Shown here: piece by piece, positions 16,684 to 25,288 of the stretch
Layout of the letters: every line of letters starts with the position of its first letter
How positions within the stretch are numbered: position 1 is the first letter of the stretch
From: an uncultured Tissierellia bacterium
GTDB lineage: Bacteria > Bacillota > Clostridia > Tissierellales > Peptoniphilaceae
DNA: 64,000 bases
Reading direction: 5' to 3'
NCBI GenBank assembly: GCA_947253765.1
Contig: CAMYAK010000002.1
Span: 1 to 64,000, forward strand
Notes under the pieces: generated by a model
The model's input: only the letters and a program-made list of their open reading frames with translations
Told to the model about the DNA's origin: nothing
Databases searched by the model: none
Program-made: the position numbers and the translations under genes

Positions 16684-16764
16684 ATGAAGAGAACTGTAAC
16701 ACTGATAATATGTATTGTTTTGGCCCTGGCCATGGTCTTGCCTTTCCTACTGCCATTTATGTAG
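16684..16764 (+). CDS. 26-residue hydrophobic membrane peptide
   Basis: Small open reading frame starting ATG AAG AGA, with AAGGAAGG five bases before it. After MKRT it is almost wholly hydrophobic, ending PFLLPFM and stop, so it forms one membrane helix. It sits 19 bases after cdd and ahead of the shared terminator, so it should be on the pdp-cdd transcript. I do not recognise it. A toxin-like, transporter-modulating or purely leader role are all possible; expression is not shown by sequence alone. Confidence 0.5.
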   Translation: MKRTVTLIICIVLALAMVLPFLLPFM

Positions 16765-16798
16765 TAAGGAAAGGTCATCAGGCCTTATGAAGACAAGT

Positions 16799-16850
16799 AA
16801 AAAAGTTGGACCTTGAAAAATTTATTATTTCAAGGCCCAACTTTTTATTT
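16799..16850. terminator. Bidirectional terminator between cdd unit and SCIFF maturase
   Basis: AAAAGTTGGACCTTGAAA (16801-16818) pairs with TTTCAAGGCCCAACTTTT (16828-16845) with one mismatch. A's flank the left arm and T's the right, so it can stop transcripts from both convergent units. Confidence 0.85.
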
Positions 16851-16913
16851 TATATAACTTGAATTTTTTCCCAGTCTATCTTCTCTTTTTCCAATAGGAG
16901 CCTTATTCTCTCC

Positions 16914-18377
16914 TCAATCCTCTTGAATTTGTTCAGCCATAGCCTGATCAGCCTTTATAGTCAAGGCGCACTCCATTCTTTTGCGGAAAAGTTGGCAGGA
17001 GAAAGGAACCGTTCCTTTGAGGTTGCCGACAGCATGGACAGCATTGGCGGCACAACCGCCTGAACAGTAGAGTTTGGCCCAGCATGACCGGCACTCCTCC
17101 CTTGAATAGCAATTGCAGTGCTTAAACTCGTCAATTATAGAATTATTTTTTATGCCTTCAAAAACATTGCCTATGGCATAGTTTTCTTCGCCTACAAATT
17201 GGTGGCAGGGGTAGAGGTCCCCATTGGGGGTGACCGCCATGTATTCGCTGCCGGATCCGCAGCCCGATATCCTTTTATATATGCAGGGGCCGCCCTCGAG
17301 ATTCATCATAAAGTGGTAGAAGATAAAGGGCCTGTCCTCGTAGAGCAAGTCTTCAAAGGTACCGCCTTCGGCGATTTTTTTGCTGTAAATCCTGTTTCTC
17401 CTGATCATTTCATCGGTAAGCAGGTCATACTGTTTTTCCAGAATATCGAGATCTTTTTCCGAAAGCATATATTCTTCTTTAGGATCACCTATGACCGGCT
17501 CCATAGAAAGCCTGCTGAAGCCAAGATTTGCCATATGAATAATATCGTTATAAAAATCGGGGTTGTGGCCTGTATATGTGCCCCTGATATAGTATTCAAG
17601 GTCGCCCCTCTTATCTACAAAACTCTTAAATTTCGGCACGATCCTTTCATATGAACCCTTGCCGTCAATTGTGTGGCGGAAGCGGTCATTAACTTCCTTA
17701 CGGCCATCAAGGGAGAGGACAACATTGTGCATATGCTCGTTCAGGTAGTTGCCGATCTCTTCATTAAGGGCCATGCCGTTTGTTGTGAATGTGTAGCGGA
17801 AGTTCTTCCCATATTTATCTTGGATTGAGTCGGCGTATTCAACGGTTTTTTTCACAATATCAAAATTCAGGAGGGGCTCGCCGCCAAAAAAGTCTATGTC
17901 CAAATTCTTGTGGTATGCGGAATTTTCTATGAGAAAATCTATGGCCTGTTTGGCTACTTCCCAGCTCATCAAAGACCTCTTGCCATGATATTTTCCCTGG
18001 CTTGCAAAGCAGTAGTCGCAGTCCAAATTACAGGTGTGGGCGACATTAAGACAAAGGGCTTTGACATAGGTCTTTTTTTCAGATAGATCCAAGGACAGGT
18101 TGGCAAAAGTATCCAAGCTGAAGAGGAGGTCCTGATTTATGAGGTCGGAAATCTCCTCAAGACTTTCTTCAAGATCATGGGTTTTGAATTCTTTATTCTC
18201 ATCACTTACTTGGGCCAAGGCTTTTTCTAAATCGGAGTCAGTCGGCTTAACACCCTCAGCGACAGATTTTGATAATTGTAGGACCAATTCATAGGCGGGA
18301 CGGTCAAGAAGGTGGACTGAACCCGAGTAGATGTCAATTGCAAAGTTATAGCCATGGCTTTCAAAACAGTGGACCAT
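16914..18377 (-). CDS. scfB: SCIFF maturase, radical SAM/SPASM thioether-forming enzyme
   Basis: 487 residues from the ATG at 18377, which has AGAAAGGA seven bases upstream; the longer frame to 18425 lacks a site. The radical SAM cluster motif CNLDCDYC gives Cys 116, 120 and 123. The N-terminal 100 residues form the peptide-binding RRE-like region, and the C-terminal third is a Cys-rich SPASM domain (CGSGSEYMAVTPNGDLYPC, then CNCYSREECRSC and YCSGGC) for two auxiliary clusters. SCIFF maturases install Cys-to-alpha-carbon thioether bridges in the six-Cys peptide encoded just upstream at 18482-18631. A minus-strand hairpin separates the two genes. Very secure by both motif and neighbour. Confidence 0.94.
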   Translation of the reverse strand: MVHCFESHGYNFAIDIYSGSVHLLDRPAYELVLQLSKSVAEGVKPTDSDLEKALAQVSDENKEFKTHDLEESLEEISDLINQDLLFSLDTFANLSLDLSEKKTYVKALCLNVAHTCNLDCDYCFASQGKYHGKRSLMSWEVAKQAIDFLIENSAYHKNLDIDFFGGEPLLNFDIVKKTVEYADSIQDKYGKNFRYTFTTNGMALNEEIGNYLNEHMHNVVLSLDGRKEVNDRFRHTIDGKGSYERIVPKFKSFVDKRGDLEYYIRGTYTGHNPDFYNDIIHMANLGFSRLSMEPVIGDPKEEYMLSEKDLDILEKQYDLLTDEMIRRNRIYSKKIAEGGTFEDLLYEDRPFIFYHFMMNLEGGPCIYKRISGCGSGSEYMAVTPNGDLYPCHQFVGEENYAIGNVFEGIKNNSIIDEFKHCNCYSREECRSCWAKLYCSGGCAANAVHAVGNLKGTVPFSCQLFRKRMECALTIKADQAMAEQIQED

Positions 18378-18435
18378 AATATTCCTTTCTTGGAGCGTTA
18401 GGATTAAAAATCTAAGAATTATCAATTAAAACAAA

Positions 18436-18464
18436 CAGAAAAAGGCCGCTCAAAAGAGCGGCCT
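18436..18464 (-). terminator. Attenuating terminator between SCIFF peptide and its maturase
   Basis: AGGCCGCTC (18443-18451) pairs perfectly with GAGCGGCCT (18456-18464) around AAAA. On the minus strand TTTTTCTGTTTGTTTT follows. It lies after the peptide stop and before the maturase, so it would give more peptide than enzyme mRNA. Confidence 0.8.
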
Positions 18465-18481
18465 AAGAAATTTCCTCTTAA

Positions 18482-18631
18482 CTAAAGGGCCTTTTTCTTT
18501 TGGCAATCCTGGTTTGCTATACCGCAGGATGTTTTGCATGCTGACTGGCAAGAGGTCTGGCACTCACCGCAGCCTCCGTCTTTCAGGCTTTTCTTTAAAT
18601 TTCTGGTATTTAGGCTCAAAACATGCTTCAT
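18482..18631 (-). CDS. scfA: SCIFF precursor peptide (six cysteines in forty-five residues)
   Basis: 49 residues, too short for ordinary gene finding. Cysteines stand at 21, 24, 28, 32, 36 and 43, after a leader beginning MKHVLSLNTRNLKK and a GGCGEC turn; the tail is QKKKAL. This spacing is the SCIFF ranthipeptide signature of Clostridia. AAGGAG lies seven bases before the ATG. The maturase gene follows at once, separated by an attenuating hairpin. SCIFF (ranthipeptide) products have been linked to cell-density-dependent regulation, but the role here is unknown. Frame, motif and neighbour agree. Confidence 0.95.
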   Translation of the reverse strand: MKHVLSLNTRNLKKSLKDGGCGECQTSCQSACKTSCGIANQDCQKKKAL

Positions 18632-18676
18632 AATTTCGCTCCTTCTATGTAAAACATTTTTATAAGTTCTCTTAAT

Positions 18677-18705
18677 ATTTTAACCGCATAGAAAGGCATA
18701 GTCAA
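18677..18705 (-). promoter_or_regulatory. Promoter of the SCIFF operon
   Basis: On the minus strand TTGACT (18700-18705) and TAAAAT (18677-18682) are 17 bases apart. The predicted start is about 35 bases before the SCIFF ATG. The -35 box lies 14 bases after the decarboxylase stop, with no terminator between, so readthrough from that gene is also possible. Confidence 0.75.
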
Positions 18706-18718
18706 TCATCACCGGGAT

Positions 18719-20209
18719 TTAATGGTCAAGGACTGTTAAAAAGTCGGGGAGGTCGGACTTATCGGACCTTATTTCCTGGCCCATCTTATCAAGGCATTTT
18801 ATTATTCTTATAATATCGGATCCGATTTTTTCCCCGGGAAGAATTATGGGGATTCCCGGCGGATAGCAAAAAACGTATTCGGCGGAGACTTTTTCAAGAC
18901 AATCATCCAGGGCCACAGACTTGGAACCTTTGAGGGGGTAGGCGGAAAGCGGATAAATTCTTTCCGGAATCTGTGAGGGAAAGACATCTATTTTTTCTTT
19001 ATTTTCCGAGACCCGGTCGACCTCAATTTGGTTGAACTCCTCATCCAAACTTAGAAGGGCGGAAGCAAACCTCATTAAGTCCGACTCCTCATCGGCGATT
19101 GTCGACATAGCTAAAATTATCTGACCCAGGCACATTTCAGGTATAAAACCCTTTTCGTGGAGGTGCTTTTTCCAGAATGAGATATTCGGGCCATTTTCGG
19201 GAATTTTAAAAACCAGTTTTCCCAGATCGTGCTTAAAAACCGGCGAACCCGGATAATTATAGGACCGGTCATCGAAGAACTTAAAATTTTTAAGCTCTTT
19301 AAAACGATCAGCAAGTACTTTCAATATTGAATTGAGCCTTTTTATCTCATCAAAACCGTGGGCTTTCAGATATTCCAAGCATTCATCTATTGAAGCTGTG
19401 ACAAGGTGGGAGGGTGAGGTTGTCTCAAAGATTGAAATATTATGGTCCAGATATGAAGGGTCAATCTTGTCGGATATGTGGATAAGTGCGGCAGGGGTCA
19501 GGGCCGGCAGGGTCTTATGCAGGCTCTCAACGACCACATCGGCTCCTGATTCAACGGCATCTTTTATATCCGGGTCAAGGAAGAGGTGGGCACCATGGGC
19601 CTGGTCAACCATAAGAAGGCATTTGTGTTCGTGAGCAATCCGGCTTATTTTTTCTATATCAGAGACTATTCCCTCATATGTCGGGGAAGTGATGACAAGG
19701 GCCTTGCAGTCAGGATTTGCATCTAAAAGCTCTTCAACTTGCTCGGGATCGACTGAACCATAAAAATCAAAATCCTTAACTTCCATAGGTAAGAAATATA
19801 TGGGATCCAGGTCAAGAATTTCAACGGCATGATATATGGATTGGTGGCAATTCCTTGCTACCAGTACCTTATCCCCTTTATTACAAATGCTTTTGAGTGC
19901 TGAAAGGTTGCCGCAAGTGGAACCGCCGGCAAGAAATCGGGAGAATTTGGCCCCCCTCATTTGTGCCAGGGCTTCTTGGGCTTCTTTAAGTCTGCCTCCT
20001 GCATGGTGGAGGTCGGCCATGTTCATGCTTTCAGTCATATCAAGGGAGAAGGGCAGGACGTTTCCATACTTCTGTGTCCTTCTTTTATGGCCCGGCATGT
20101 GCATGGGGTAGACTTGGGAATTTGAATAAGCCAGGATGGCATCGAGCAAGTTATCGTACTTAAAATCCGGCCTCCATTTTTTTATTTCTTTATCCTTTTT
20201 TTCAAGCAT
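18719..20209 (-). CDS. Orn/Lys/Arg decarboxylase family PLP enzyme
   Basis: 496 residues of the short Gram-positive (SpeA/YaaO/CadA) type of fold-I decarboxylase, lacking the N-terminal receiver-like wing of the enterobacterial enzymes. The signature PMHMPGHKRR is at about 35-44, SGGST-like RFLAGGSTCGN near 91-101, VDQAHGAHL near 201-209, and SLHKTLPALTPAAL carries the PLP lysine at K232. Such enzymes make agmatine, cadaverine or putrescine, and support acid tolerance or polyamine supply; the substrate is not decidable by eye. The gene is divergent from the ABC exporter and lies just upstream of the SCIFF operon. Confidence 0.88.
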   Translation of the reverse strand: MLEKKDKEIKKWRPDFKYDNLLDAILAYSNSQVYPMHMPGHKRRTQKYGNVLPFSLDMTESMNMADLHHAGGRLKEAQEALAQMRGAKFSRFLAGGSTCGNLSALKSICNKGDKVLVARNCHQSIYHAVEILDLDPIYFLPMEVKDFDFYGSVDPEQVEELLDANPDCKALVITSPTYEGIVSDIEKISRIAHEHKCLLMVDQAHGAHLFLDPDIKDAVESGADVVVESLHKTLPALTPAALIHISDKIDPSYLDHNISIFETTSPSHLVTASIDECLEYLKAHGFDEIKRLNSILKVLADRFKELKNFKFFDDRSYNYPGSPVFKHDLGKLVFKIPENGPNISFWKKHLHEKGFIPEMCLGQIILAMSTIADEESDLMRFASALLSLDEEFNQIEVDRVSENKEKIDVFPSQIPERIYPLSAYPLKGSKSVALDDCLEKVSAEYVFCYPPGIPIILPGEKIGSDIIRIIKCLDKMGQEIRSDKSDLPDFLTVLDH

Positions 20210-20234
20210 AATTTAACACTTTCTATTTTCTATG

Positions 20235-20261
20235 TTGTATCCAATAGTTTAAGGGTATAAT
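20235..20261 (+). promoter_or_regulatory. Promoter of the ABC exporter operon
   Basis: TTGTAT (20235-20240) and a perfect TATAAT (20256-20261) are 15 bases apart. The -10 box overlaps an in-frame ATG at 20260, so transcription should begin after that codon. This supports the later translation start at 20350 and leaves a leader of about 80 bases. Confidence 0.55.
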
Positions 20262-20349
20262 GAAACTTATATTTTTTGACGAAAAGATTTCCTCTGAAGA
20301 GATTCGCTTTTCATCACAACCACACTATTTTAAAAAGTCAGGGGGTCTT

Positions 20350-22110
20350 ATGAGAGCCTATAAAACAATTATTCCATTTCTAAAAGAGCAAGGTCGCCAC
20401 TATATTATAGGCATTTTAGTTCTAATTTTAGTAGATTTTGCAAATCTTTTGGTGCCTCAAGTTTTTAAAAACTTTGCTGATCTTGCTGTAGGCGGGAACC
20501 TCAATTTGGAAAACCTGGCCGGGCTGCTTTTAAGATTGCTGATATTGGGATTTTCCATGGCTTTTGGCCGTTACATATGGAGAATAAAGATTTTCGGCAC
20601 GGCAAGAGACCTGAACTATTGGCTTAGGGACAAGCTTTTTCAAAAGTACCTTTCCCTGGACAGCGAGTTTTACAGCAAAAATCGTACCGGAGACCTTATG
20701 GCCCATGCAACAAATGATATCAACGCAATAACCCTGTCTATGGGTGTCGGGATCATGATGTTTATCGATGCCTTTTTCCTTACGATATTCACTGTAATAA
20801 TGATGATTTTAACGGCGGGATTAAAGACAGCATCAATTGCCCTTCTGTCCCTTCCTTTCATGGGCATCTCAATATCCATACTCATGAAGCCTTTAAGAAA
20901 AAGGGGGAGAATTGTCCAGAACACATTCAGCGAGCTCACAAGTGAGGTCCAGGAAAACTTGGCGGGAATAAGGGTTATAAAAGCCTTTGCCATAGAAGAC
21001 AACCGAATGGACTCATTTAACAAGGTTAATGAAAAATACACCGATAAGGTTATGGCACTAAACCGACTGGACGGCCTGTTTGACCCAATAGTAATACTTA
21101 TTTCCGGATTCAGTTTATTCATATTTATGATCTACGGATCAAGGCAAATTGCAGAGGGAACAATGTCTCTCGGTTCATTTGTCGCCATAATTGAATATCT
21201 TTACATAATTATTTGGCCACTAATAGCGACCGGCCTGGTTTCCGGCCAATTCCAAAAGGGGATCTCTTCAATGAAACGTATTAATGAGATCCTGGCGGCC
21301 AGGCCCAAGGTTACAGAGAAAGAGGGGGCTGTAGAAAAAGTTGGCCCGGGAAAGATTGAATTCAGGAATGTCAGCTTCAGGTATAAAAGTGACCTTCCAT
21401 GGGTTCTGGAAAACATATCTTTTACCATGGAAGCCGGGACCAGTCTTGCCATATTAGGAAGGACCGGTTCAGGAAAATCAACAATAGTCAAGCTCTTGCT
21501 CCGCTTATATGATGTGAGTGAAGGTTCAATCCTGATAGACGGGGTTGATATAAGGATGATGGATTTCGAGTCTATTTATAAGACGCTTTCCTATGTATCA
21601 CAGGAGAATTTTCTGTTTTCAAGAACTGTTGCAGAGAACATTTCTTTTTCTGCCGAAGATGTTGACATGGATAAGGTTGAGGATGCGGCCATATTCAGCC
21701 AGGTAGACGGTGACATTAAGGCCATGGCCCAAGGCTACGAAAGTATGGTAGGCGAGAGGGGAGTTACCCTTTCAGGCGGACAGAAGCAGAGGGTGTCAAT
21801 TGCCAGGGCCTACTATAAAAATGCACCTGTCCTAATTTTGGATGATGCCCTTTCAGCAGTAGATACGGAGACCGAGTCCAGGATCCTGGATCAGCTAAAA
21901 CAGCATGACAAGGGGTTGGTCCTGGTCAGCCAAAGGGTTTCAACAGTTGAGGCCATGAATCAGATTCTTGTAATTGAGGATGGAAAAATAAGCCAAAGGG
22001 GCAGGCACCAAGACCTTGTTAAGCAAGACGGCTTCTATAAGGATCTTTATAAAAAGCAGCTCCTGGAAGCCGAAGCGGATAACTATGAGGAGGAAAACTA
22101 TGGAGAATAA
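20350..22110 (+). CDS. ABC exporter half-transporter, subunit with degenerate ATP site
   Basis: 586 residues from ATG 20350 (GGGGG four bases upstream; an upstream in-frame ATG overlaps a -10 box). Six membrane helices (about 20-310) precede one nucleotide-binding domain: Walker A GRTGSGKST (about 370), signature LSGGQKQR (about 473), Walker B LILDDALSAVD (about 496). The catalytic Glu after Walker B is Asp, and the switch His is Gln (VSQRVST). Heterodimeric exporters such as TM287/288 carry this same degenerate pair in one subunit. The consensus partner is the next gene. Substrates are typically drugs, lipids or peptides; unknown here. Confidence 0.9.
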   Translation: MRAYKTIIPFLKEQGRHYIIGILVLILVDFANLLVPQVFKNFADLAVGGNLNLENLAGLLLRLLILGFSMAFGRYIWRIKIFGTARDLNYWLRDKLFQKYLSLDSEFYSKNRTGDLMAHATNDINAITLSMGVGIMMFIDAFFLTIFTVIMMILTAGLKTASIALLSLPFMGISISILMKPLRKRGRIVQNTFSELTSEVQENLAGIRVIKAFAIEDNRMDSFNKVNEKYTDKVMALNRLDGLFDPIVILISGFSLFIFMIYGSRQIAEGTMSLGSFVAIIEYLYIIIWPLIATGLVSGQFQKGISSMKRINEILAARPKVTEKEGAVEKVGPGKIEFRNVSFRYKSDLPWVLENISFTMEAGTSLAILGRTGSGKSTIVKLLLRLYDVSEGSILIDGVDIRMMDFESIYKTLSYVSQENFLFSRTVAENISFSAEDVDMDKVEDAAIFSQVDGDIKAMAQGYESMVGERGVTLSGGQKQRVSIARAYYKNAPVLILDDALSAVDTETESRILDQLKQHDKGLVLVSQRVSTVEAMNQILVIEDGKISQRGRHQDLVKQDGFYKDLYKKQLLEAEADNYEEENYGE

Positions 22111-23920
22111 ACAGGAAAAAAGAGTGGCCCATCCTGTTTTAAGGCTTTACAGCTATGCCAAGCCCTACAGTTTTCAATTGCTGTTTGCCCTCCTGCTCAT
22201 ATTCGCAGGGACAGCCTGTATGCTCTATAAGCCAAAAATTATCCAGCTCATCATAGACAAGGATATTTCAGTCCTTGCCAATGGAAATCCGGGACAAGTT
22301 GCAAAGCAGGTGGCCTTAACAGGTGTGCTTGAGAAATCAATTATCTACATAGGCCTAATTTGCTTCCAATTTATTTTCAGCTATAGCAATTTTTTGATAA
22401 TACAGTGGACAGGCCAGCAGATAATACAAAATCTCAGGAAGGATATATATAACCATATTCTTTCTCTTTCCATGAAATTTTTCGACACCCACCCCATTGG
22501 AAGCCTTGTAACCAGGTCAACCAACGATACAGAATCAATTAACGAGATGTTTACTACCGTCATAGCCAGCATAAGTACGGATATTGTCAACCTGGTGGGC
22601 ATTATAATCATAATGTTCAGCATGAGTCCGAGACTTTCCATATTTGTACTCCTTTTGACCCCGTTTATAATCATCGTTTCAGCTATTTTCAGAAAGGTGA
22701 TCAGGAAGATTTACAGTGATGAGAGAAAGACCATGTCAATGCTCAATACAAAGCTTTCTGAGAATATTTCCGGGATGTCAGTAATAAAAACTTTTTCTAA
22801 AGAAAAGGGAATTTACGAGGAATTTAATAAAGTAAATAAAAAATATTTGACTATTGGGAAAAGGGAAGTAAGGTGCTTTGCAATATATAGGCCCGCCATA
22901 GAAATTCTGCAAACTCTGGGACTTGCCGCCCTCGTTTGGTTCGGAGGTAAGGGCTTTATGGACGGGCTTGTTACCTTCGGAGTCGTCTACGCCTTTGTTG
23001 ACTACATACAGAGGTTCTTCAATCCGATCCTTGATATGGCTCAAATCTTCAACACGATACAGTCGGCCATGACTTCAGCAAACAGGGTCTTTGTATTGAT
23101 GGATGAAGAAGCCCAAGTCAAAAGCGGGACCAGACCTATTGAACCGGGCGGATTAAAGGGAGAGATCGAGTTTGACAATGTCTGGTTCAAGTATGACAAG
23201 CCTGAAGATGGGGAAGTTGATAATGAAGAAAGTGAGGATGATTGGATCCTAAAAGGGGTGTCCTTCCATGTAAAGCCGGGAGAGTTTGTTGCCTTTGTTG
23301 GAGCAACAGGTGCAGGAAAATCAACCATTATAAGCCTGATTTCACGCTTTTATGATGTTCAAAAGGGAAGGGTACTTCTTGACGGTATTGATGTAAGGGA
23401 GTATAGGCTTGAAGATCTTAGAAGAGAGTTGGGCCTGGTCCAACAGGATGTCTTTCTATTTACAGGAAATATAATCGACAATATAACCCTTGGCAGGGAT
23501 AGGGTCAGCAATGAGGCGGCCCTTCAAGCCGGACGACTTGTCAGGGCCGATGAGTTTATAGAAAAGCTGCCCAAGGCCTATTATGAAGAGGTGGCGGAAA
23601 GAGGAGCCACACTTTCCGCAGGGCAAAGACAGCTTTTGTCTTTTGCCAGGACAATTGTGGCCGATCCCTCAGTTCTTATCTTAGATGAGGCAACATCAAA
23701 TATTGATACGGAAACTGAAATCCTGATACAGGAAGCCATAGAGAAAATGTCGGAAAACAGGACAATGCTTGCAGTGGCACACAGAATATCAACCATTGCA
23801 GGAGCTGATAAAATCATAGTCATGCATAATGGAAGAATAGAAGAAGAGGGGAAAAGGGAAGAGCTCATAAAGAAAGATGGATTATTCAAAGTTCTGTATG
23901 AATTGCAGTACACTTCTTGA
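22100..23920 (+). CDS. ABC exporter half-transporter, catalytic subunit
   Basis: 606 residues from ATG 22100, with GAGGAGG six bases upstream and 11 bases of overlap with the partner gene; the reading frame extends 28 codons further up but without a site. The transmembrane domain (about 30-330) is followed by the nucleotide-binding domain: Walker A GATGAGKST (about 400), signature LSAGQRQL (about 503), Walker B LILDEATSNID with the catalytic Glu (about 527) and switch His in AHRIST (about 559). An acidic insert (EDGEVDNEESEDDW) precedes Walker A. Together with the preceding subunit it forms an asymmetric exporter. Confidence 0.91.
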   Translation: MENKQEKRVAHPVLRLYSYAKPYSFQLLFALLLIFAGTACMLYKPKIIQLIIDKDISVLANGNPGQVAKQVALTGVLEKSIIYIGLICFQFIFSYSNFLIIQWTGQQIIQNLRKDIYNHILSLSMKFFDTHPIGSLVTRSTNDTESINEMFTTVIASISTDIVNLVGIIIIMFSMSPRLSIFVLLLTPFIIIVSAIFRKVIRKIYSDERKTMSMLNTKLSENISGMSVIKTFSKEKGIYEEFNKVNKKYLTIGKREVRCFAIYRPAIEILQTLGLAALVWFGGKGFMDGLVTFGVVYAFVDYIQRFFNPILDMAQIFNTIQSAMTSANRVFVLMDEEAQVKSGTRPIEPGGLKGEIEFDNVWFKYDKPEDGEVDNEESEDDWILKGVSFHVKPGEFVAFVGATGAGKSTIISLISRFYDVQKGRVLLDGIDVREYRLEDLRRELGLVQQDVFLFTGNIIDNITLGRDRVSNEAALQAGRLVRADEFIEKLPKAYYEEVAERGATLSAGQRQLLSFARTIVADPSVLILDEATSNIDTETEILIQEAIEKMSENRTMLAVAHRISTIAGADKIIVMHNGRIEEEGKREELIKKDGLFKVLYELQYTS

Positions 23921-23978
23921 TTTTTTGGGCAGAATGGGATATAAAGATTCATAAATACTTTATTTTAGGAGGGACAGC

Positions 23979-25235
23979 ATGGCTGAGGACAGGGCTGCAA
24001 GGAGACAAGATTTTATACAAAAAACTCAGATTTTAGCCTATCAGACGGCTTTTCAGCGCTTGAAATCCGATGAAGATGCTGAGAAATGCCTGATTGAAGC
24101 CTACGAAAGAGTTTTTATGAATCCTACCGTCATGACCGAAAGAAGTTTTTCGGATCAGAAGGTCATACTTTGCTTAATTGTAGACTACCTGGCCATGGGG
24201 ATGGAGAAAAAAGCCGCCTCTGAAAAAAACAGGTTTATGAAAGTCCCATTTCCTGAAGAAGATAAAGAAGAGGAAGAAAAAGAGGACGGAGAAGAAGAGG
24301 AAGACGAGAATCTGCTTTCCAATAAAATGGTTAACGAGTATTACAAGGCTCTGACCAGGCTTAGGGACAGGGATAAAATTTTTCTTTATCTGAGCCGCTA
24401 CTACCTGCTAAAAAACGAGGAGATTGCTTCCCTCATTTATATGAGAAAAGGTGCAGTTTCCAGGAGGCTTGAGAGAATAGAATATGGGCTTAACCGCATG
24501 GTTAAGGATAGCAAGGCGGACCTGGCCTTGAGGTCCGAAGCAGTAGAGCGGGCCATCCATCTGTTTTTGAAAGACAGGTCCAATGAAATAGAGGCCTTGT
24601 CCAATCTTGGAAGCAAGACCTTCAGCCCCCAATATGAGACCAGCATATCGGACCTTGTCAGGGCCTCAAAGATACAGATGGACATTAGAAGACTCAAGCA
24701 TGACGAATCCTCAAAGAGCAGGAAAGGGGCCTACTATGCCTCAGGCGTATTAGCGGTGGTCTTAATTATCTTCCTGTTAAGAATTTCGATTTTTTCACCA
24801 AAAGTTGCCAAAAATCAGCTTTCTCCGGAAAACAGTGTGGAAATCAGCCGACAAAAGGAAGCACCGGAAGCCATTGAAAGGCAAATTTCAATAAAGAAAG
24901 AAAATTATGCCGCCTATGATTCTGAAATAGTTTTTTATGATAAAGAAAGCGAGAATATTTTTTCCTTGCCTAAGGGAGGCAAGGTGAAATTGGTTGCAAA
25001 TATAGCGGAAGAGGCAAAAAAGCATGCCGGTGTCCAATATATAGGCAAACAAAAAGACACCCTATATCTGGCCTTCTTTGACGGGAGGGGCGGAAAGATT
25101 AAGGGAGCTTCAAGCGGTCCTGAAATCAGCAAATATTGGCAGGAAAGCTGGTTTAAAGGCAAGGCTGAAAGACCCGAAGCCCCGGAAGGAAAGATAGTAT
25201 ATAACGGAACTGAATATTTGTTGGAAGACTTGTAA
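23979..25235 (+). CDS. Sigma-factor-like protein with C-terminal membrane anchor and extracytoplasmic domain
   Basis: 418 residues, not a named family to me. Residues 10-75 are helical and resemble a worn sigma region 2. A run of acidic residues fills about 93-110. Residues about 124-167 look like sigma-70 region 4: ALTRLRDRDKIFLYLSRYY, then a helix-turn-helix with NEEIASLIYMRKGAVSRRL. One membrane helix lies at about 251-272, and about 145 residues follow outside. Membrane-tied transcription factors combine DNA binding and sensing in one chain; a fused sigma/anti-sigma is another reading. AGGAGG stands six bases before the ATG, 58 bases after the ABC gene, so it may regulate or accompany the exporter (inference). 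Confidence 0.6.
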   Translation: MAEDRAARRQDFIQKTQILAYQTAFQRLKSDEDAEKCLIEAYERVFMNPTVMTERSFSDQKVILCLIVDYLAMGMEKKAASEKNRFMKVPFPEEDKEEEEKEDGEEEEDENLLSNKMVNEYYKALTRLRDRDKIFLYLSRYYLLKNEEIASLIYMRKGAVSRRLERIEYGLNRMVKDSKADLALRSEAVERAIHLFLKDRSNEIEALSNLGSKTFSPQYETSISDLVRASKIQMDIRRLKHDESSKSRKGAYYASGVLAVVLIIFLLRISIFSPKVAKNQLSPENSVEISRQKEAPEAIERQISIKKENYAAYDSEIVFYDKESENIFSLPKGGKVKLVANIAEEAKKHAGVQYIGKQKDTLYLAFFDGRGGKIKGASSGPEISKYWQESWFKGKAERPEAPEGKIVYNGTEYLLEDL

Positions 25236-25288
25236 AAGGAACAACTTTGTTGTATCCTATTACGAGCACGGTGATGAGGTCATCGTAT

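Noticed and set aside
17118..17654. 178-residue plus-strand ORF
   Set aside because: It is antisense to the SCIFF maturase, which has full motif support.
20260..20349. N-terminal extension of the first ABC subunit
   Set aside because: The ATG is part of a TATAAT box and homology begins after residue 30; the start at 20350 has a good ribosome site.
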